Part shown: piece by piece, positions 1-10,208 of the stretch
Position numbering within the stretch: position 1 is the first letter of the stretch
Layout of the letters: each line of letters starts with the position of its first letter
NCBI GenBank assembly: GCA_023395555.1
Contig: JAEWYQ010000063.1
Location: 7,648-71,647 of the forward strand
DNA: 64,000 nucleotides
Direction: 5' to 3'
DNA from: Bacillota bacterium
Lineage (GTDB): Bacteria; Bacillota; Clostridia; Lachnospirales; Lachnospiraceae
Position numbers and translations under genes: made by a program
The notes under the pieces: model-generated
Told to the model about the DNA's origin: nothing
What the model saw: the letters and a program-made list of their open reading frames with translations, nothing else
Database searches by the model: none

Positions 1-292
1 CTTTACAGCAACTTTACTGTTTACCCTGTTAAAAGGTACCATTTGTTTATCAACATTAAAAGATATATATCATCCACATATGTCTGCATAGGTAATGAAA
101 TAGTGATAGTGCTTCCACTATCTTCTTAGTTAACCCCTGAGACTAAGTTAATGAGATTGGGGAGTGAACACTTATATTGTAAATAGCTTGGCAATCTTCT
201 AAAATTATTTTCGCTTATTTTTTTAAATGTTATAATCCTAATTGTCTTAAATATTATGTAATACCCCCATAATCTAGCGCAATATCTTATTT
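1..292. other. AT-rich non-coding left edge, no gene recognised
   Basis: I see no convincing coding frame in this stretch on either strand. It follows the last gene of the polysaccharide cluster, so it may hold that operon's transcript end, but I found no clear stem followed by a T-run. There is a short inverted pair around 105-120 (GATAGTG / CACTATC). Confidence 0.3.
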
Positions 293-1279
293 CTAGTATC
301 CTACAATAGTATCCAAGTGTAAATACTTTTCAAAAATCCTTATTTCCGTTTTTTCATCATAAATTCCTGTTATCATATATGTAATAGGATAATCCTTTGG
401 TATATCACGGATAGCAACACGATAAGGCATCGTTATCTCTTCTTTATACTCATAATCCTCAAAATAAAAGCTTCGCCGATCAAACTTTTGCTGTATATGA
501 TTATCTGGCAATTTATCCGCTTGTGAAGTGTAAAAAGCATAAATAATATAAGTTGATCCATCCGGTTCAAATTCAAAATCCTTTGTAGCAACCCAATACA
601 ATTTATCATTATATTGATATAAATACATGCCCGCATCTTTCTGATAAAAATACAACCGTCCATTTTGAAAAACTTCTCTTAACATATCTGATTCAATACT
701 TAAGTCTGGCAAATCAAATTCGTTGGGATTATAAGAATATAGTCTAATGCCTTGTATATATTGTTTTGTAGATACAGTTATTCTATTATATTTCCTCTCC
801 GAAGCTTCTGTATCCATGTAATCAACATTGATTATTATCTCATATGTATCATCCTTGCTTAACTTATTATTATCTATTGATGCAACAAATCCAGAATTAC
901 CATAATAATATTCACAATCAAAATAGGCATTGACATCCGGCCTATCTACATTCATAGTTTCTAGCCATACTTCACGACCCGTATCTACATTACGTAAAAA
1001 TACAGAAATTAAGCTGTTAGTTGAATTCTTTTCTAATACAAAAGCATAGCCTCTCAATATTATGTTATCATCTTCAATGTTAGTATTTTCGACAAAGTTA
1101 ATCAAACTTATATTATCTACAATAGTATATTCACGTGATTTTTCAATATTAACATATCTATTTATTACAAAAAAACCCATAGCAACAACAGAACATAGCA
1201 TAATACATATCACTAATTGCAGCTTAAAACTTTCTTCTATTTTAGAAAATATAAAGGATTTCTTTTTGTTGTCTCTCAT
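293..1279 (-). CDS. Membrane-anchored extracytoplasmic protein of unknown function
   Basis: 328 residues. The basic N-terminus is followed by one hydrophobic segment at about residues 20-40 with no lipobox, so I expect a signal anchor with the rest outside the cell. The exterior part is rich in Tyr, Asp and Asn and looks beta-rich; I recognise no catalytic motif. The ATG at 1279 has a GAGGAG ribosome binding site just upstream. It is the most distal gene of the leftward polysaccharide operon, about 215 bp after wzx. Position and topology suggest a strain-specific accessory protein of surface-polysaccharide assembly, but that is inference only. The gene is very AT-rich like its neighbours. Confidence 0.6.
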   Translation of the reverse strand: MRDNKKKSFIFSKIEESFKLQLVICIMLCSVVAMGFFVINRYVNIEKSREYTIVDNISLINFVENTNIEDDNIILRGYAFVLEKNSTNSLISVFLRNVDTGREVWLETMNVDRPDVNAYFDCEYYYGNSGFVASIDNNKLSKDDTYEIIINVDYMDTEASERKYNRITVSTKQYIQGIRLYSYNPNEFDLPDLSIESDMLREVFQNGRLYFYQKDAGMYLYQYNDKLYWVATKDFEFEPDGSTYIIYAFYTSQADKLPDNHIQQKFDRRSFYFEDYEYKEEITMPYRVAIRDIPKDYPITYMITGIYDEKTEIRIFEKYLHLDTIVGY

Positions 1280-1494
1280 ATGACTCCTCTTGTATGATTA
1301 TTATTTCGATATAAAAACATACATTCTTTTTATTATTAAACGTTATTATAGTTACCTATTTATTTTCATCGATTTAATTACCAATAATAAAACAACTAGG
1401 CATATGTTTTTTTCCTCTCATGCCAGCTTTATAGATCTTTTTAAAAATGCTTACCATAATAAAAAATACTTACTGTATAATTCCTTGTTTATTA

Positions 1495-3000
1495 TTATCT
1501 AACAATTTTTAAGATGGATTTCAACCTTTTAACTTCATCTGATTTGAAACACGATACAAAAAATATACTAACGTTAATAATTATAATAATAATTGCCTTT
1601 AAAGTAAAGCCTGTTATTTCATCAGGTAGTCGGCTCATAATTTGTCTGGAGATAATAAAACACATAGTTGATACCAAAAAATACTTTACCTGTTTAAGCC
1701 AATATTTCTTTGATGGTATACCAAATATATTTTTAAACAATATACTGGGTTCATACCAAAAACTAGTTAAAACCAAACTTACGGTTGTAGCAGCAAATAT
1801 ACCCATGACCCCCCAATATTTTCCCATAAAGATAGATAATATAATATTTATAATAGCCCGTAAAAGCATTAAATATTTTACTCTATTAAATAATCCATTA
1901 GCTTCTCTATACATCCAAACTGGACTTATCGCATTAGTGATATAAAAATTTAATACAATTGCAATCACTATTGACTGTTCAAAAAGATATTCTGAGCCAA
2001 GCCATATTGAAATAAAATCATTAATTAATAATCCGAAGCCTATGGCACCAAGGGAAGCAATAAAATGATAAAATAATAGTAGCATATTAAAAACCTCATA
2101 TTGCTTCTTTTTATCATCTGTTACACATAAATTCCCAATTCCACTTATCAATGAATTCGTTATTATCGCAATAAATCCTTGTACTGCTCCTATTACTGTA
2201 TAATAATTTGAATATAAGCCTACTGCTGCTGTGCTAATAAGCATTGATATCAATATATTGTCTGTATTGTTAATTGCAACTGCTCCAATCTTATACAAAA
2301 ACGTTGACGATACATTCCGAATTATTATTTTCTTTTCAAAATTGATAGATTTTTGTTTAATAAATATATCTTTATGTATTTTGTTACAAATTGTATTGAG
2401 AATAATATTGTTTAAAATCGTAGTAATAACAGTTGAAGCAATATAAATATAGTAATTATGCCAAACAATTAATACAATAATATATACAAACTGTAACACA
2501 AAATTTGTCATAAGTGTAATCAATTTTTGAATACGTTGTTCTTGATAAGCGAATAATAATACTATTTTGTGACCAACAAAATATGAAGCAACTGTGTTTG
2601 TTAAAAATAATATATAATAAATAATCAAGTCTGTTTCTGGAAGATTGCTATCTATAATATATTTTAAAAAAGGAGTTATCGCTATTCCAATCGCGAAGAT
2701 TGTAATAGCAAGTACAACATATATTTTTTTGAAATAACGTAGCATTGAATATACCAAAGGTTTATTATCCTCTGCAACAGGTCGATATAGTGAATATAAA
2801 ACCGCTGCATCAAATCCAAGTTCCGGAAGTGATAACACGGTCAATATATTAGAATATAGTCCGTTTATTCCCAGATAATCTATTGTAAGAAATTGAAGAA
2901 ATATCTTACGCCCAACAAAAGATAAAACGATAATTCCAAATTGCGCCATATAACCAAATATAATGTTTCGTATAGCATTTTTACTTCTTGAATTACTCAT
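1495..3000 (-). CDS. wzx: Wzx-type polysaccharide flippase (MATE/MOP superfamily)
   Basis: 501 residues, highly hydrophobic with about 12-14 predicted membrane helices, the usual size for a Wzx flippase. The N-terminal pattern (basic start, then IRNIIFGYM and FLTIDYLGINGLYSNIL) is typical of Firmicutes PST/Wzx transporters. These proteins move undecaprenyl-diphosphate-linked repeat units across the cytoplasmic membrane. With the polymerase at 8939 and the initiating transferase at 14305 it defines a Wzy-dependent pathway. The ATG at 3000 is preceded by a GAGGGG site at somewhat long spacing. Confidence 0.85.
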   Translation of the reverse strand: MSNSRSKNAIRNIIFGYMAQFGIIVLSFVGRKIFLQFLTIDYLGINGLYSNILTVLSLPELGFDAAVLYSLYRPVAEDNKPLVYSMLRYFKKIYVVLAITIFAIGIAITPFLKYIIDSNLPETDLIIYYILFLTNTVASYFVGHKIVLLFAYQEQRIQKLITLMTNFVLQFVYIIVLIVWHNYYIYIASTVITTILNNIILNTICNKIHKDIFIKQKSINFEKKIIIRNVSSTFLYKIGAVAINNTDNILISMLISTAAVGLYSNYYTVIGAVQGFIAIITNSLISGIGNLCVTDDKKKQYEVFNMLLLFYHFIASLGAIGFGLLINDFISIWLGSEYLFEQSIVIAIVLNFYITNAISPVWMYREANGLFNRVKYLMLLRAIINIILSIFMGKYWGVMGIFAATTVSLVLTSFWYEPSILFKNIFGIPSKKYWLKQVKYFLVSTMCFIISRQIMSRLPDEITGFTLKAIIIIIINVSIFFVSCFKSDEVKRLKSILKIVR

Positions 3001-3072
3001 TATTTTTCGATTATCCCCTCATATCGATTTTGGAACCTGCTTAACCATAGATCAAGGCTCCTATACAGATAC

Positions 3073-4185
3073 TTATCCCTTCAATGTTTGCTCGAAAATT
3101 TCTGTCAATTTTTTATAGTATTCATTTTCAAAATAAGAATGTAATTTATAATCAAGTGTTTTTTTTAGAATTTTTTTTGCTAATATATAAGCTTCATCCA
3201 ACGACTTTGCCAAATATACATAATCATCATATATTCCATTAAACCATTCTGCACCCGTTATAACCTTATGATCGGTGGTTTTAATGATTATTACTGGAGT
3301 TCCCGCAACGAGTGAAAAAATAGTACCATGATATCTGTCAGTAATAACAATTTTATAATGGGCATATCTGTCAATTTCAGCATTAATATATTTTTCAGCA
3401 TTCTTAATAATATCCTTTGTTTTCTCAGATTTTGTGGTATCTGTTCTTTCCACATTACAAAGCTCTGTACATTTACTTATCAAATCATCAATTTCTTTAT
3501 CAGTATAAAATTTTTCTTTATCGTTACGACAACAAAATAGTATTCCTTCACGCTCATAATCAAAGTTATATTTTCCGATCATCGTAGTTACAATATCCGG
3601 AAATTTATGTACAGAAATATCTGGAAACATTTCAAGTGCTATGTTATATGACATTCTATCTCTAGCAAGAAATAACATATATTTCATTCTGTTATAACAC
3701 TGAGCTGTTCTTTGTTTGTTTTTTTCATTTTGAAAAAATATAGTTTGTGGAAGCATAAGCATTTTGGCTTCAGGTAAAATGTTCATCACCGCACGGTGCA
3801 TTTCATCGGCATGCCCACCTAAATCTGTTGTTGTATATCCACTCTGATATACAATCATATCTCCATTATGATAATGTTTTTTTAGTTTTTGTAGTAACGA
3901 TATATGTGTATTAACAAGTGCGTCTGTTTCTATTTCTATAACAGCTGTACTGGGATAGCTTTCCTTTAACCATCTTCTAATACAGATACCCTGTGCAAGG
4001 TCACCAAGGTTTGCATGAGCAGGAACTCCTATATAAAATATTACCGACCCTGGACGTGAAATATTATCCAATATTTTTTTTGTTTTTATATATAAATTTA
4101 TTTCATGAATATATTTATGTATCAAAATAGCTAATGGAGCTAAGATTTTATTTCCTAAAACAAATTTTTTTAATTTAATAATCAA
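3073..4185 (-). CDS. Polysaccharide pyruvyl transferase family protein
   Basis: 370 residues. Features of the polysaccharide pyruvyl transferase family are visible: the N-terminal 'IGVPAHANLGDLAQG' segment, then 'MIVYQSGYTTTDLGG' and 'MLMLPQTIFF', and a C-terminal 'DRYHGTIFSLVAGTPVI' block. Members add ketal-linked pyruvate from PEP to a sugar in EPS or cell-wall polymers, although some homologues act as glycosyltransferases. The start is a TTG at 4185: GGTGGAG lies at 4193-4199, giving a 7-nt spacer, while the nearby upstream ATG is in another frame. It sits between a GT4 gene and wzx, consistent with decorating the repeat unit. Confidence 0.8.
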   Translation of the reverse strand: MIIKLKKFVLGNKILAPLAILIHKYIHEINLYIKTKKILDNISRPGSVIFYIGVPAHANLGDLAQGICIRRWLKESYPSTAVIEIETDALVNTHISLLQKLKKHYHNGDMIVYQSGYTTTDLGGHADEMHRAVMNILPEAKMLMLPQTIFFQNEKNKQRTAQCYNRMKYMLFLARDRMSYNIALEMFPDISVHKFPDIVTTMIGKYNFDYEREGILFCCRNDKEKFYTDKEIDDLISKCTELCNVERTDTTKSEKTKDIIKNAEKYINAEIDRYAHYKIVITDRYHGTIFSLVAGTPVIIIKTTDHKVITGAEWFNGIYDDYVYLAKSLDEAYILAKKILKKTLDYKLHSYFENEYYKKLTEIFEQTLKG

Positions 4186-4234
4186 ATTTCATCTCCACCT
4201 ATCTTTTTAATATAAAACACTGACCTATCATAAC

Positions 4235-5512
4235 TTATAACATTTTCTCATTTCCAATAACTTCCTCGTATATTTCCATCATTCTTTTGGTATTATTCTC
4301 TTTATCATGTGTTTTTAAAGAATGTTTTCTTGCATTTTCCGAAAAAACAAGTGCCAAATTATCATTTTCAAATACCTTACATATATAATAGGCCAACATA
4401 TATGGCGCATCTGTTTGATATAGGAAGCCATCCTCTTCATGCTTTAGCATATCTGGAATCCCACCAACATAAGATGCAATACATGGAACTCCTAATATCA
4501 TTGCTTCACCTAATGAATTAGGACTATTTTCAATAGACGAAGCAGAAACAAATACGTGAGTTTTTAAATATCTTTCACACATTTTCTTTTCTTCTAATAA
4601 ACCAGTAAATATAACATTTGATTCTATATCTAATTCTTTAATTTGTTTTTTAATATATTTCCCATAATAAGTTAAAAGCAATTTATCCTTTATTGTGTTA
4701 GATTTAATTATATTTTTACCACTTATATATAATTTGGCATCGGGAAATCTATCCAAAACAAAGGGCATAGCTTTAATAATATAATGCATTCCTTTAAAAG
4801 AATATTGTCCTTGACTGAGAAAAATAGAGTTTCTTTCACATCTATCGAGTTCCCATTTGTTTTTATAAAATTCCTCTCGTAATGTTTCATTACAAAAGAA
4901 ATATTTAGCTTTGGAGTTTATTTGTAAAGTACATGCCTTGTCCCAAGTTGTTCTCCCAATAATATTATTGGTTTTCTTTATTGCCTCAATTTCATTTTTG
5001 CCTCTCGTATAAAACGTTTTTCTTAATCTTGCTATATTATCTTTTAATAATAAATTTCTAAGTGTACATCCATAGATTACTTTAAATGGTAAATTAGCGA
5101 ACATGTGTCCTTCTATCATGGATACCAGGCCTTGAATCGATAGTACTGTTTTTACATTTTTCATTATACAGACGTTAACCATTGCCAGTGTATGGGGTAG
5201 TTCTGTACCAAATATATGAACTAGTTCAGGATTAACTTCTTCAATTATTCCTTTTAAATCGTAATTTACTACTATTTGATTTAAATTATTCTTTTTTATT
5301 GATTGGAATGCGTAATAAGTAATACGATCTCCTTTGATTTTTTTATAATTTTTAATCTTATTTTTGGGATATGTAATTGAAAGATCTATATTATCTTTTT
5401 TTGATAATTCTAACGATGCATTTATCAACCAGCCACCATATGGCAAAGGTCTTTCTCCCATCAATATACTCACTTCAGGTAGTGGTATATTAACTAACCA
5501 CAGAATCTTCAT
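4235..5512 (-). CDS. GT4-family glycosyltransferase
   Basis: 425 residues with a GT-B fold pattern. The N-terminal half has the acceptor-side segment 'PYGGWLINASLELSKK', and the C-terminal half has the GT4 donor-binding motif around 'SPNSLGEAMILGVPCIAS' with 'VGGIPDML' (an E-x7-E-like arrangement). It should transfer a hexose-type sugar from a nucleotide donor to the lipid-linked repeat at the inner membrane face; donor and acceptor cannot be read from sequence. The ATG at 5512 follows an AAAGGGA site. It lies between capG and the pyruvyl transferase gene. Confidence 0.85.
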   Translation of the reverse strand: MKILWLVNIPLPEVSILMGERPLPYGGWLINASLELSKKDNIDLSITYPKNKIKNYKKIKGDRITYYAFQSIKKNNLNQIVVNYDLKGIIEEVNPELVHIFGTELPHTLAMVNVCIMKNVKTVLSIQGLVSMIEGHMFANLPFKVIYGCTLRNLLLKDNIARLRKTFYTRGKNEIEAIKKTNNIIGRTTWDKACTLQINSKAKYFFCNETLREEFYKNKWELDRCERNSIFLSQGQYSFKGMHYIIKAMPFVLDRFPDAKLYISGKNIIKSNTIKDKLLLTYYGKYIKKQIKELDIESNVIFTGLLEEKKMCERYLKTHVFVSASSIENSPNSLGEAMILGVPCIASYVGGIPDMLKHEEDGFLYQTDAPYMLAYYICKVFENDNLALVFSENARKHSLKTHDKENNTKRMMEIYEEVIGNEKML

Positions 5513-5623
5513 TCTTATTCATTCCCTTTCCTTTTTGGCATAAAACACCGTACAAAATATCAAGCCTTACAAATTGAACCCGATCTATTTTAAACCAGCT
5601 TCCAGATATGGTTATTAACGCTT

Positions 5624-6751
5624 TTAATACTTTCCCCACACAACTCTATTTACATAATCCGTATAAGACAAAATAATCCTTAATACCTTATCTGACACAT
5701 TTGGTACGCTATAATCTGCTACTGGTCTCAATATGTCTTTATCCTGTGTTTCCAAAATCTCTAGTCCTTGAAGAATCCTTTCCTTTTTAAGCCCAACCAT
5801 CATTACGGAAGTCTCTTCCATAGCTTCTGGTCTTTCATGAACTTGTCTTATATTTAGCGCTTTGAATCCAAGTATAGATGATTCCTCACTTATAGTTCCG
5901 CTATCACTTAATACTGCTTTTGCTTTTATCTGTAACTTAATATAATCATTAAATCCTAGCGGTTTCATTGTTTTTATCAATGGGCTAAATTCAATTTTTT
6001 TAGCCTTAATCATGTTTCTCGTTCGTGGATGCGTGCTCACTATGAGAGGTATCTGATATTTTTCTGCCACTGTATTTAGACTATCAATTAAATCTATAAA
6101 GTTTGCCTCCGAATTAATATTCTCCTCTCTGTGAGCTGACACCACAAAATACTTGCCTTCCTCCAGCCTTAACTTATCTAATATATCTGATTTTTCAATA
6201 TTTTCTCTTCTTGAACACAGCACCTCATACATCGGACTACCGGTCTTTATCACTCTATCTGCTAATATCCCTTCCCTTAATAGATAATCTCTAGCAATAT
6301 CACTATATGTTAGATTAATATCGGATATATGGTCAACTATTTTTCTATTGGTTTCTTCCGGTACTCTCTGATCAAAGCATCTATTTCCCGCCTCCATGTG
6401 AAAAATCGGAATATGCCTTCTCTTACTTGCAATTGCACATAGGCAACTATTTGTGTCCCCAAGCACAAGAAGTGCGTCCGGTTTTACCTCTTCCATAATT
6501 GAATCTATTTTAATAAGAATATTTCCTATGGTCTCTACTGCTGTGCCTGTAGCAGCATTGAGAAAATAATCTGGTTTTCTCAATTTAAAATCTTCAAAGA
6601 ACACCTCGTTAAGTTCATAGTCATAATTTTGTCCAGTATGAACTAATATATGTTCTATAGCATCCGTATCCTCTAATTTATTTATAACGGCAGACAGTCT
6701 AATAATTTCAGGCCTTGTGCCCACAACTGTCATGACTTTTAACTTTCTCAT
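5624..6751 (-). CDS. capG: UDP-GlcNAc 2-epimerase family enzyme, CapG/WbjD-like (UDP-L-FucNAc synthesis, last step)
   Basis: 375 residues from the chosen start. Epimerase motifs are clear: 'GTRPEIIRLSAV' at the N-terminus, 'HTGQNYD', 'LVLGDTNS' and 'HMEAGNR'. The family is non-hydrolysing UDP-GlcNAc 2-epimerase. Because capE and capF sit directly upstream, the most likely reaction is the final C2 epimerisation giving UDP-N-acetyl-L-fucosamine, not UDP-ManNAc formation. A longer open frame runs upstream, but the ATG at 6751 has GGAGG at 6761-6765 and lies 4 bp after the capF stop, so I prefer it. Confidence 0.88.
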   Translation of the reverse strand: MRKLKVMTVVGTRPEIIRLSAVINKLEDTDAIEHILVHTGQNYDYELNEVFFEDFKLRKPDYFLNAATGTAVETIGNILIKIDSIMEEVKPDALLVLGDTNSCLCAIASKRRHIPIFHMEAGNRCFDQRVPEETNRKIVDHISDINLTYSDIARDYLLREGILADRVIKTGSPMYEVLCSRRENIEKSDILDKLRLEEGKYFVVSAHREENINSEANFIDLIDSLNTVAEKYQIPLIVSTHPRTRNMIKAKKIEFSPLIKTMKPLGFNDYIKLQIKAKAVLSDSGTISEESSILGFKALNIRQVHERPEAMEETSVMMVGLKKERILQGLEILETQDKDILRPVADYSVPNVSDKVLRIILSYTDYVNRVVWGKY

Positions 6752-6755
6752 AAGT

Positions 6756-7865
6756 TTATACCTCCAAATAGTAAGTATCCGGTTTTCTTGCATCAAATGG
6801 TTCATTACTCCACATAATAGTGACCATATCCGTATCACCAAGATTTTCAATATTATGAGTGTAACCAATTGGTATATCTACAACTTCTAATTTATCTCCG
6901 CTTACATAATATTCTATAGCATCATTCGAATCGATATTTCTAAATCGAATTACTCCTCTTCCACTTACTACAAGGAACTTTTCATTTTTAGTATTATGCC
7001 AGTGATTTCCTTTTGTAATCCCTGGCCTTGACACATTAACTGATACCTGTCCTCTATCTATTGTTCTAATGAATTCTGTGAAAGACCCCCTATCGTCAAT
7101 ATTCATCTTAAGTCCATAACTAAATTTATCTTTAGGCAAATAGCTTAAATATGTACTATAGAGCTTCTTAGTAAAAGCATCTGACATATCTGGTATCGAA
7201 CGTTCTTCACGACTATTTTTGAACGAACAAATCAAATCTGCCACCTCACCTACGGTAATAGAATAAACCTCTTGAACATCACAAAAGACTCCTTTTTTTG
7301 CTTCTTTACCTTCCAAGCTATTAATCAACTCATTTACCACATCATCAATATACACAAGTCTCAATACAACGCTTGGATCATTTACTGTTATTGGTAAGTT
7401 GCGAGCTATATTATGGCAAAAGGTTGCTACTGCACTATTATAATTCGGTCTACACCACTTACCAAATACATTTGGAAACCTATATATATATATCCTGGAA
7501 GATGTTTCTTTACTATAATTAAGCAGTAAATCCTCTCCAGCTTTTTTACTTCTACCATATAGGTTGTCAATTTCAGCTTGAATAGATGAAGATATCATTA
7601 TAGGGCATGTGTTTTTATGTTTTTTTAGTATATCGAGAAGAGTCGATATAAAACCAAAATTCCCATCCATATATTCAGATTGGTCCTTAGGACGATTTAC
7701 GCCAGCAAGATGAAATATAAAATCAGTTTCTTTGCAGTACTCATCTAGCAAAGAAGGATTAATATCCAAATCATATTCATAGATGTCTGTATATTTTCTA
7801 TTCCTAAGTTCAGCAACCAAATTTTTACCTATAAAGCCTTTTGCTCCTGTCACAAGTATTTTCAT
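6756..7865 (-). CDS. capF: CapF/WbjC-like reductase-epimerase with C-terminal cupin
   Basis: 369 residues. The N-terminal SDR domain has 'VTGAKGFIGKNL' for NAD(P) binding. The C-terminal cupin (from about residue 250) carries the metal-site pattern 'GNHWHNTKNEKFLV'. This architecture is specific to CapF/WbjC: the cupin epimerises the CapE product and the SDR domain reduces it, giving UDP-6-deoxy-L-talose-type N-acetyl sugar that CapG converts to UDP-L-FucNAc. I chose the ATG at 7865 because AAAGGTG sits just upstream; a GTG four codons earlier would overlap that site. capE lies 26 bp upstream and capG 4 bp downstream. Confidence 0.92.
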   Translation of the reverse strand: MKILVTGAKGFIGKNLVAELRNRKYTDIYEYDLDINPSLLDEYCKETDFIFHLAGVNRPKDQSEYMDGNFGFISTLLDILKKHKNTCPIMISSSIQAEIDNLYGRSKKAGEDLLLNYSKETSSRIYIYRFPNVFGKWCRPNYNSAVATFCHNIARNLPITVNDPSVVLRLVYIDDVVNELINSLEGKEAKKGVFCDVQEVYSITVGEVADLICSFKNSREERSIPDMSDAFTKKLYSTYLSYLPKDKFSYGLKMNIDDRGSFTEFIRTIDRGQVSVNVSRPGITKGNHWHNTKNEKFLVVSGRGVIRFRNIDSNDAIEYYVSGDKLEVVDIPIGYTHNIENLGDTDMVTIMWSNEPFDARKPDTYYLEV

Positions 7866-7891
7866 ATCCCATATCACCTTTCAGGCTACTT

Positions 7892-8911
7892 TCATTCATT
7901 ATACTGTCTCAGTTCATCTCTTACATATTTAAGAGATAAAAGTTTTTCTTTAATTTGCTCTACATTTAATCTTTCTGTATTATCAGAATTATATTCTTCA
8001 TCAGTAGTCAGCTTTTTATCCCCTTCTATAAAATATTTATCATAATTAAGATCTCTTTTATCCGCGGGCACTCTAAAAAAACTTCCCATATCTTCTGCTT
8101 TTATGTACTCTTCCTTTGTAAGAAGCGTTTCATATCTTTTCTCTCCATGGCGAGTACCAATTATTTTGATCTCATTATTTACATTAAATAATTCCTTTAC
8201 TGCTTGTGCCAAATCTCCTATAGATGAAGCTGGGGACTTTTTAATCATGGTATCACCTGCTTCAGCATTTCGGAACGCATATATAACAAGTTCAACCGCT
8301 TCTTCAAGACTCATCAAGAATCTTGTCATATCCGGATCAGTAATTGTTAGAGGTTGTCCGCTTTTTATTTGTTCTATAAATAACGGTATAACAGAACCTC
8401 TTGAAGCCATAACATTACCATAACGAGTTCCACAGATAAGTGTTTTATTTGGATCTACCGTTTTTGATTTAGCTACAAATACTTTTTCCATCATTGCCTT
8501 AGAAATTCCCATAGCATTGATTGGATAAGCTGCTTTATCCGTTGAAAGACATATGACTTTCTTAACACCATACTCAATAGCCGCTGTTAGAACATTATCT
8601 GTTCCCAAAACATTGGTTTTAACGGCTTCTAACGGGAAGAACTCACAAGAAGGAACTTGTTTAAGTGCTGCTGCATGAAATATATAATCAACCTCATGTA
8701 TAGCATTTTTAACTGACCGCGTATCTCTAACATCACCTATATAAAATTTAAGTTTATCATTTGCATAATGTTTTCGCATATCATCCTGTTTCTTCTCATC
8801 ACGCGAAAATATGCGAATTTCTTTTATATCTGTATTTATGAATCTTTCCATTACAGCATTTCCAAAAGATCCTGTTCCGCCCGTTATTAATAAAGTTTTA
8901 TTTGTAAACAT
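7892..8911 (-). CDS. capE: CapE/WbjB-like UDP-GlcNAc 4,6-dehydratase (5-inverting)
   Basis: 339 residues, the normal length for soluble FlaA1/CapE enzymes. Visible are the Rossmann loop 'ITGGTGSFGNAV', 'YIGDVRD', 'HAAALKQVP' and the catalytic block 'STDKAAYPINAMGISK', where Met replaces the usual SDR Tyr, as is normal in this family. It converts UDP-GlcNAc to the 4-keto-6-deoxy intermediate with C5 inversion, the first committed step to UDP-L-FucNAc. The ATG at 8911 has GAGGAG at 8915-8920. It begins the contiguous capE-capF-capG trio. Confidence 0.93.
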   Translation of the reverse strand: MFTNKTLLITGGTGSFGNAVMERFINTDIKEIRIFSRDEKKQDDMRKHYANDKLKFYIGDVRDTRSVKNAIHEVDYIFHAAALKQVPSCEFFPLEAVKTNVLGTDNVLTAAIEYGVKKVICLSTDKAAYPINAMGISKAMMEKVFVAKSKTVDPNKTLICGTRYGNVMASRGSVIPLFIEQIKSGQPLTITDPDMTRFLMSLEEAVELVIYAFRNAEAGDTMIKKSPASSIGDLAQAVKELFNVNNEIKIIGTRHGEKRYETLLTKEEYIKAEDMGSFFRVPADKRDLNYDKYFIEGDKKLTTDEEYNSDNTERLNVEQIKEKLLSLKYVRDELRQYNE

Positions 8912-8938
8912 TTTCTCCTCCAAATTTATATTCTAAGC

Positions 8939-10195
8939 TTAATCAATATTTTTTTTATAGTTACCATAAAAACCATAAAAGCACAATATATTTGTAATTA
9001 TACTAAATGAAAGATTCTCACCAATAAATAGTATAATAAATAAAATAAAAATAAGAAAGGATACTATTTTTCTTTCCCATATAATTTTACTTAATCTATA
9101 TATTCCTACTATCCAAATAGTGGTGAAAAACATCCCATATTGAGCCAATTGAATAAAGATTGTATTAGTATTATGCTTTGTAGGAATCCCCATAATTTGA
9201 GCTGATATCGGAGTATATAATATTTCAACATTGGTTAAGCCCACTCCCCAAATGGGGGATTGTAAAAAAAGCTTAATATTAACTATAACCGAAGCTAATC
9301 TTGAATTTGTTGTATTCTGGGTCCTATCAAAAAGCTTCCCAAATACAGAAGCATATCCTGTATTAGAAAGATAATCTGTAAATAATAAAAGATAAGCCAA
9401 CATTAAGAATAATATTAGTATAAAAATCACTTTTTTTATACTATCTTTCTTATATTTATTATTCTTTATCATATAAATAAATACTATAAAAAACAGTGCG
9501 ATATATCCAGTCGTGGAAAACGTAGTTAATATTGATAAAATATATATAATCTGAGTTCTTATTTTAGGTTTTGGTATAACAAAAACTTGAAATAACATGG
9601 CAACAATTAAGAACATCTGGTATACACCTGGCTCTCTAAAAATGCCATAATTTCTATGAAAGCCATAGCTATAAACGCTAATATTAGATAAGTAAAATGT
9701 GTAGAAGGCATTATCAGCTGAATTATATAATATAGGAAACAAAGACAAAAAACCTGGAAGGAGTATATATATACTATATCCAACAAGCGAAGATATGGCT
9801 AAAACTTCCATTATTTTGTTGTACAAAAATGCAAATCTTTGAAAGGATACTATTTTGGGTATTTGCATACACATAATTATAATACAACCTCTATAAATAT
9901 ATCCAAATCTAAAATCTAAATTAAAAAAACAAGCAGACATTATTGTGATTAGTAATAAAAAAGTAATGAAAAAAATTTTTTTACTAATATTTATTTTTCC
10001 AATTAAAGTATTAACAAACAGCACAAGGAACATTGTAATTATTATTAAATATTTCAATATTATAAATTTAGAATCTTGATTTGTTCCAAATAAGATTGTA
10101 TCATCTGATATTACTACTATAATTAATACAATAATAAAATGTAAAAAATCATCACTTTTTTTTCGTTTTTCTACTTCATTAATGGCAGTATCCAA
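8939..10195 (-). CDS. wzy: Wzy-type O-antigen/capsule polymerase
   Basis: About 418 residues and almost entirely hydrophobic, with 10-12 likely membrane helices. A larger loop lies around 'YGFHRNYGIFREPGVYQMFL', the region where the EPxG-like motif of O-antigen polymerases and ligases is found. It should polymerise lipid-linked repeats on the outer face of the membrane. I place the start at TTG 10195: AGGAG at 10203-10207 gives a 7-nt spacer, and this site sits just at the TGA of the upstream glycosyltransferase gene. In-frame ATGs further upstream would overlap that gene and lack a site. Confidence 0.8.
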   Translation of the reverse strand: MDTAINEVEKRKKSDDFLHFIIVLIIVVISDDTILFGTNQDSKFIILKYLIIITMFLVLFVNTLIGKINISKKIFFITFLLLITIMSACFFNLDFRFGYIYRGCIIIMCMQIPKIVSFQRFAFLYNKIMEVLAISSLVGYSIYILLPGFLSLFPILYNSADNAFYTFYLSNISVYSYGFHRNYGIFREPGVYQMFLIVAMLFQVFVIPKPKIRTQIIYILSILTTFSTTGYIALFFIVFIYMIKNNKYKKDSIKKVIFILILFLMLAYLLLFTDYLSNTGYASVFGKLFDRTQNTTNSRLASVIVNIKLFLQSPIWGVGLTNVEILYTPISAQIMGIPTKHNTNTIFIQLAQYGMFFTTIWIVGIYRLSKIIWERKIVSFLIFILFIILFIGENLSFSIITNILCFYGFYGNYKKNID

Positions 10196-10208
10196 CTTAT
10201 TGCTCCTA

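Noticed and set aside
5624..6868. Longer N-terminus of CapG starting at 6868
   Set aside because: It overlaps capF by more than 100 bp and its extra residues are an out-of-frame reading of the CapF cupin; the ATG at 6751 has a proper ribosome site.
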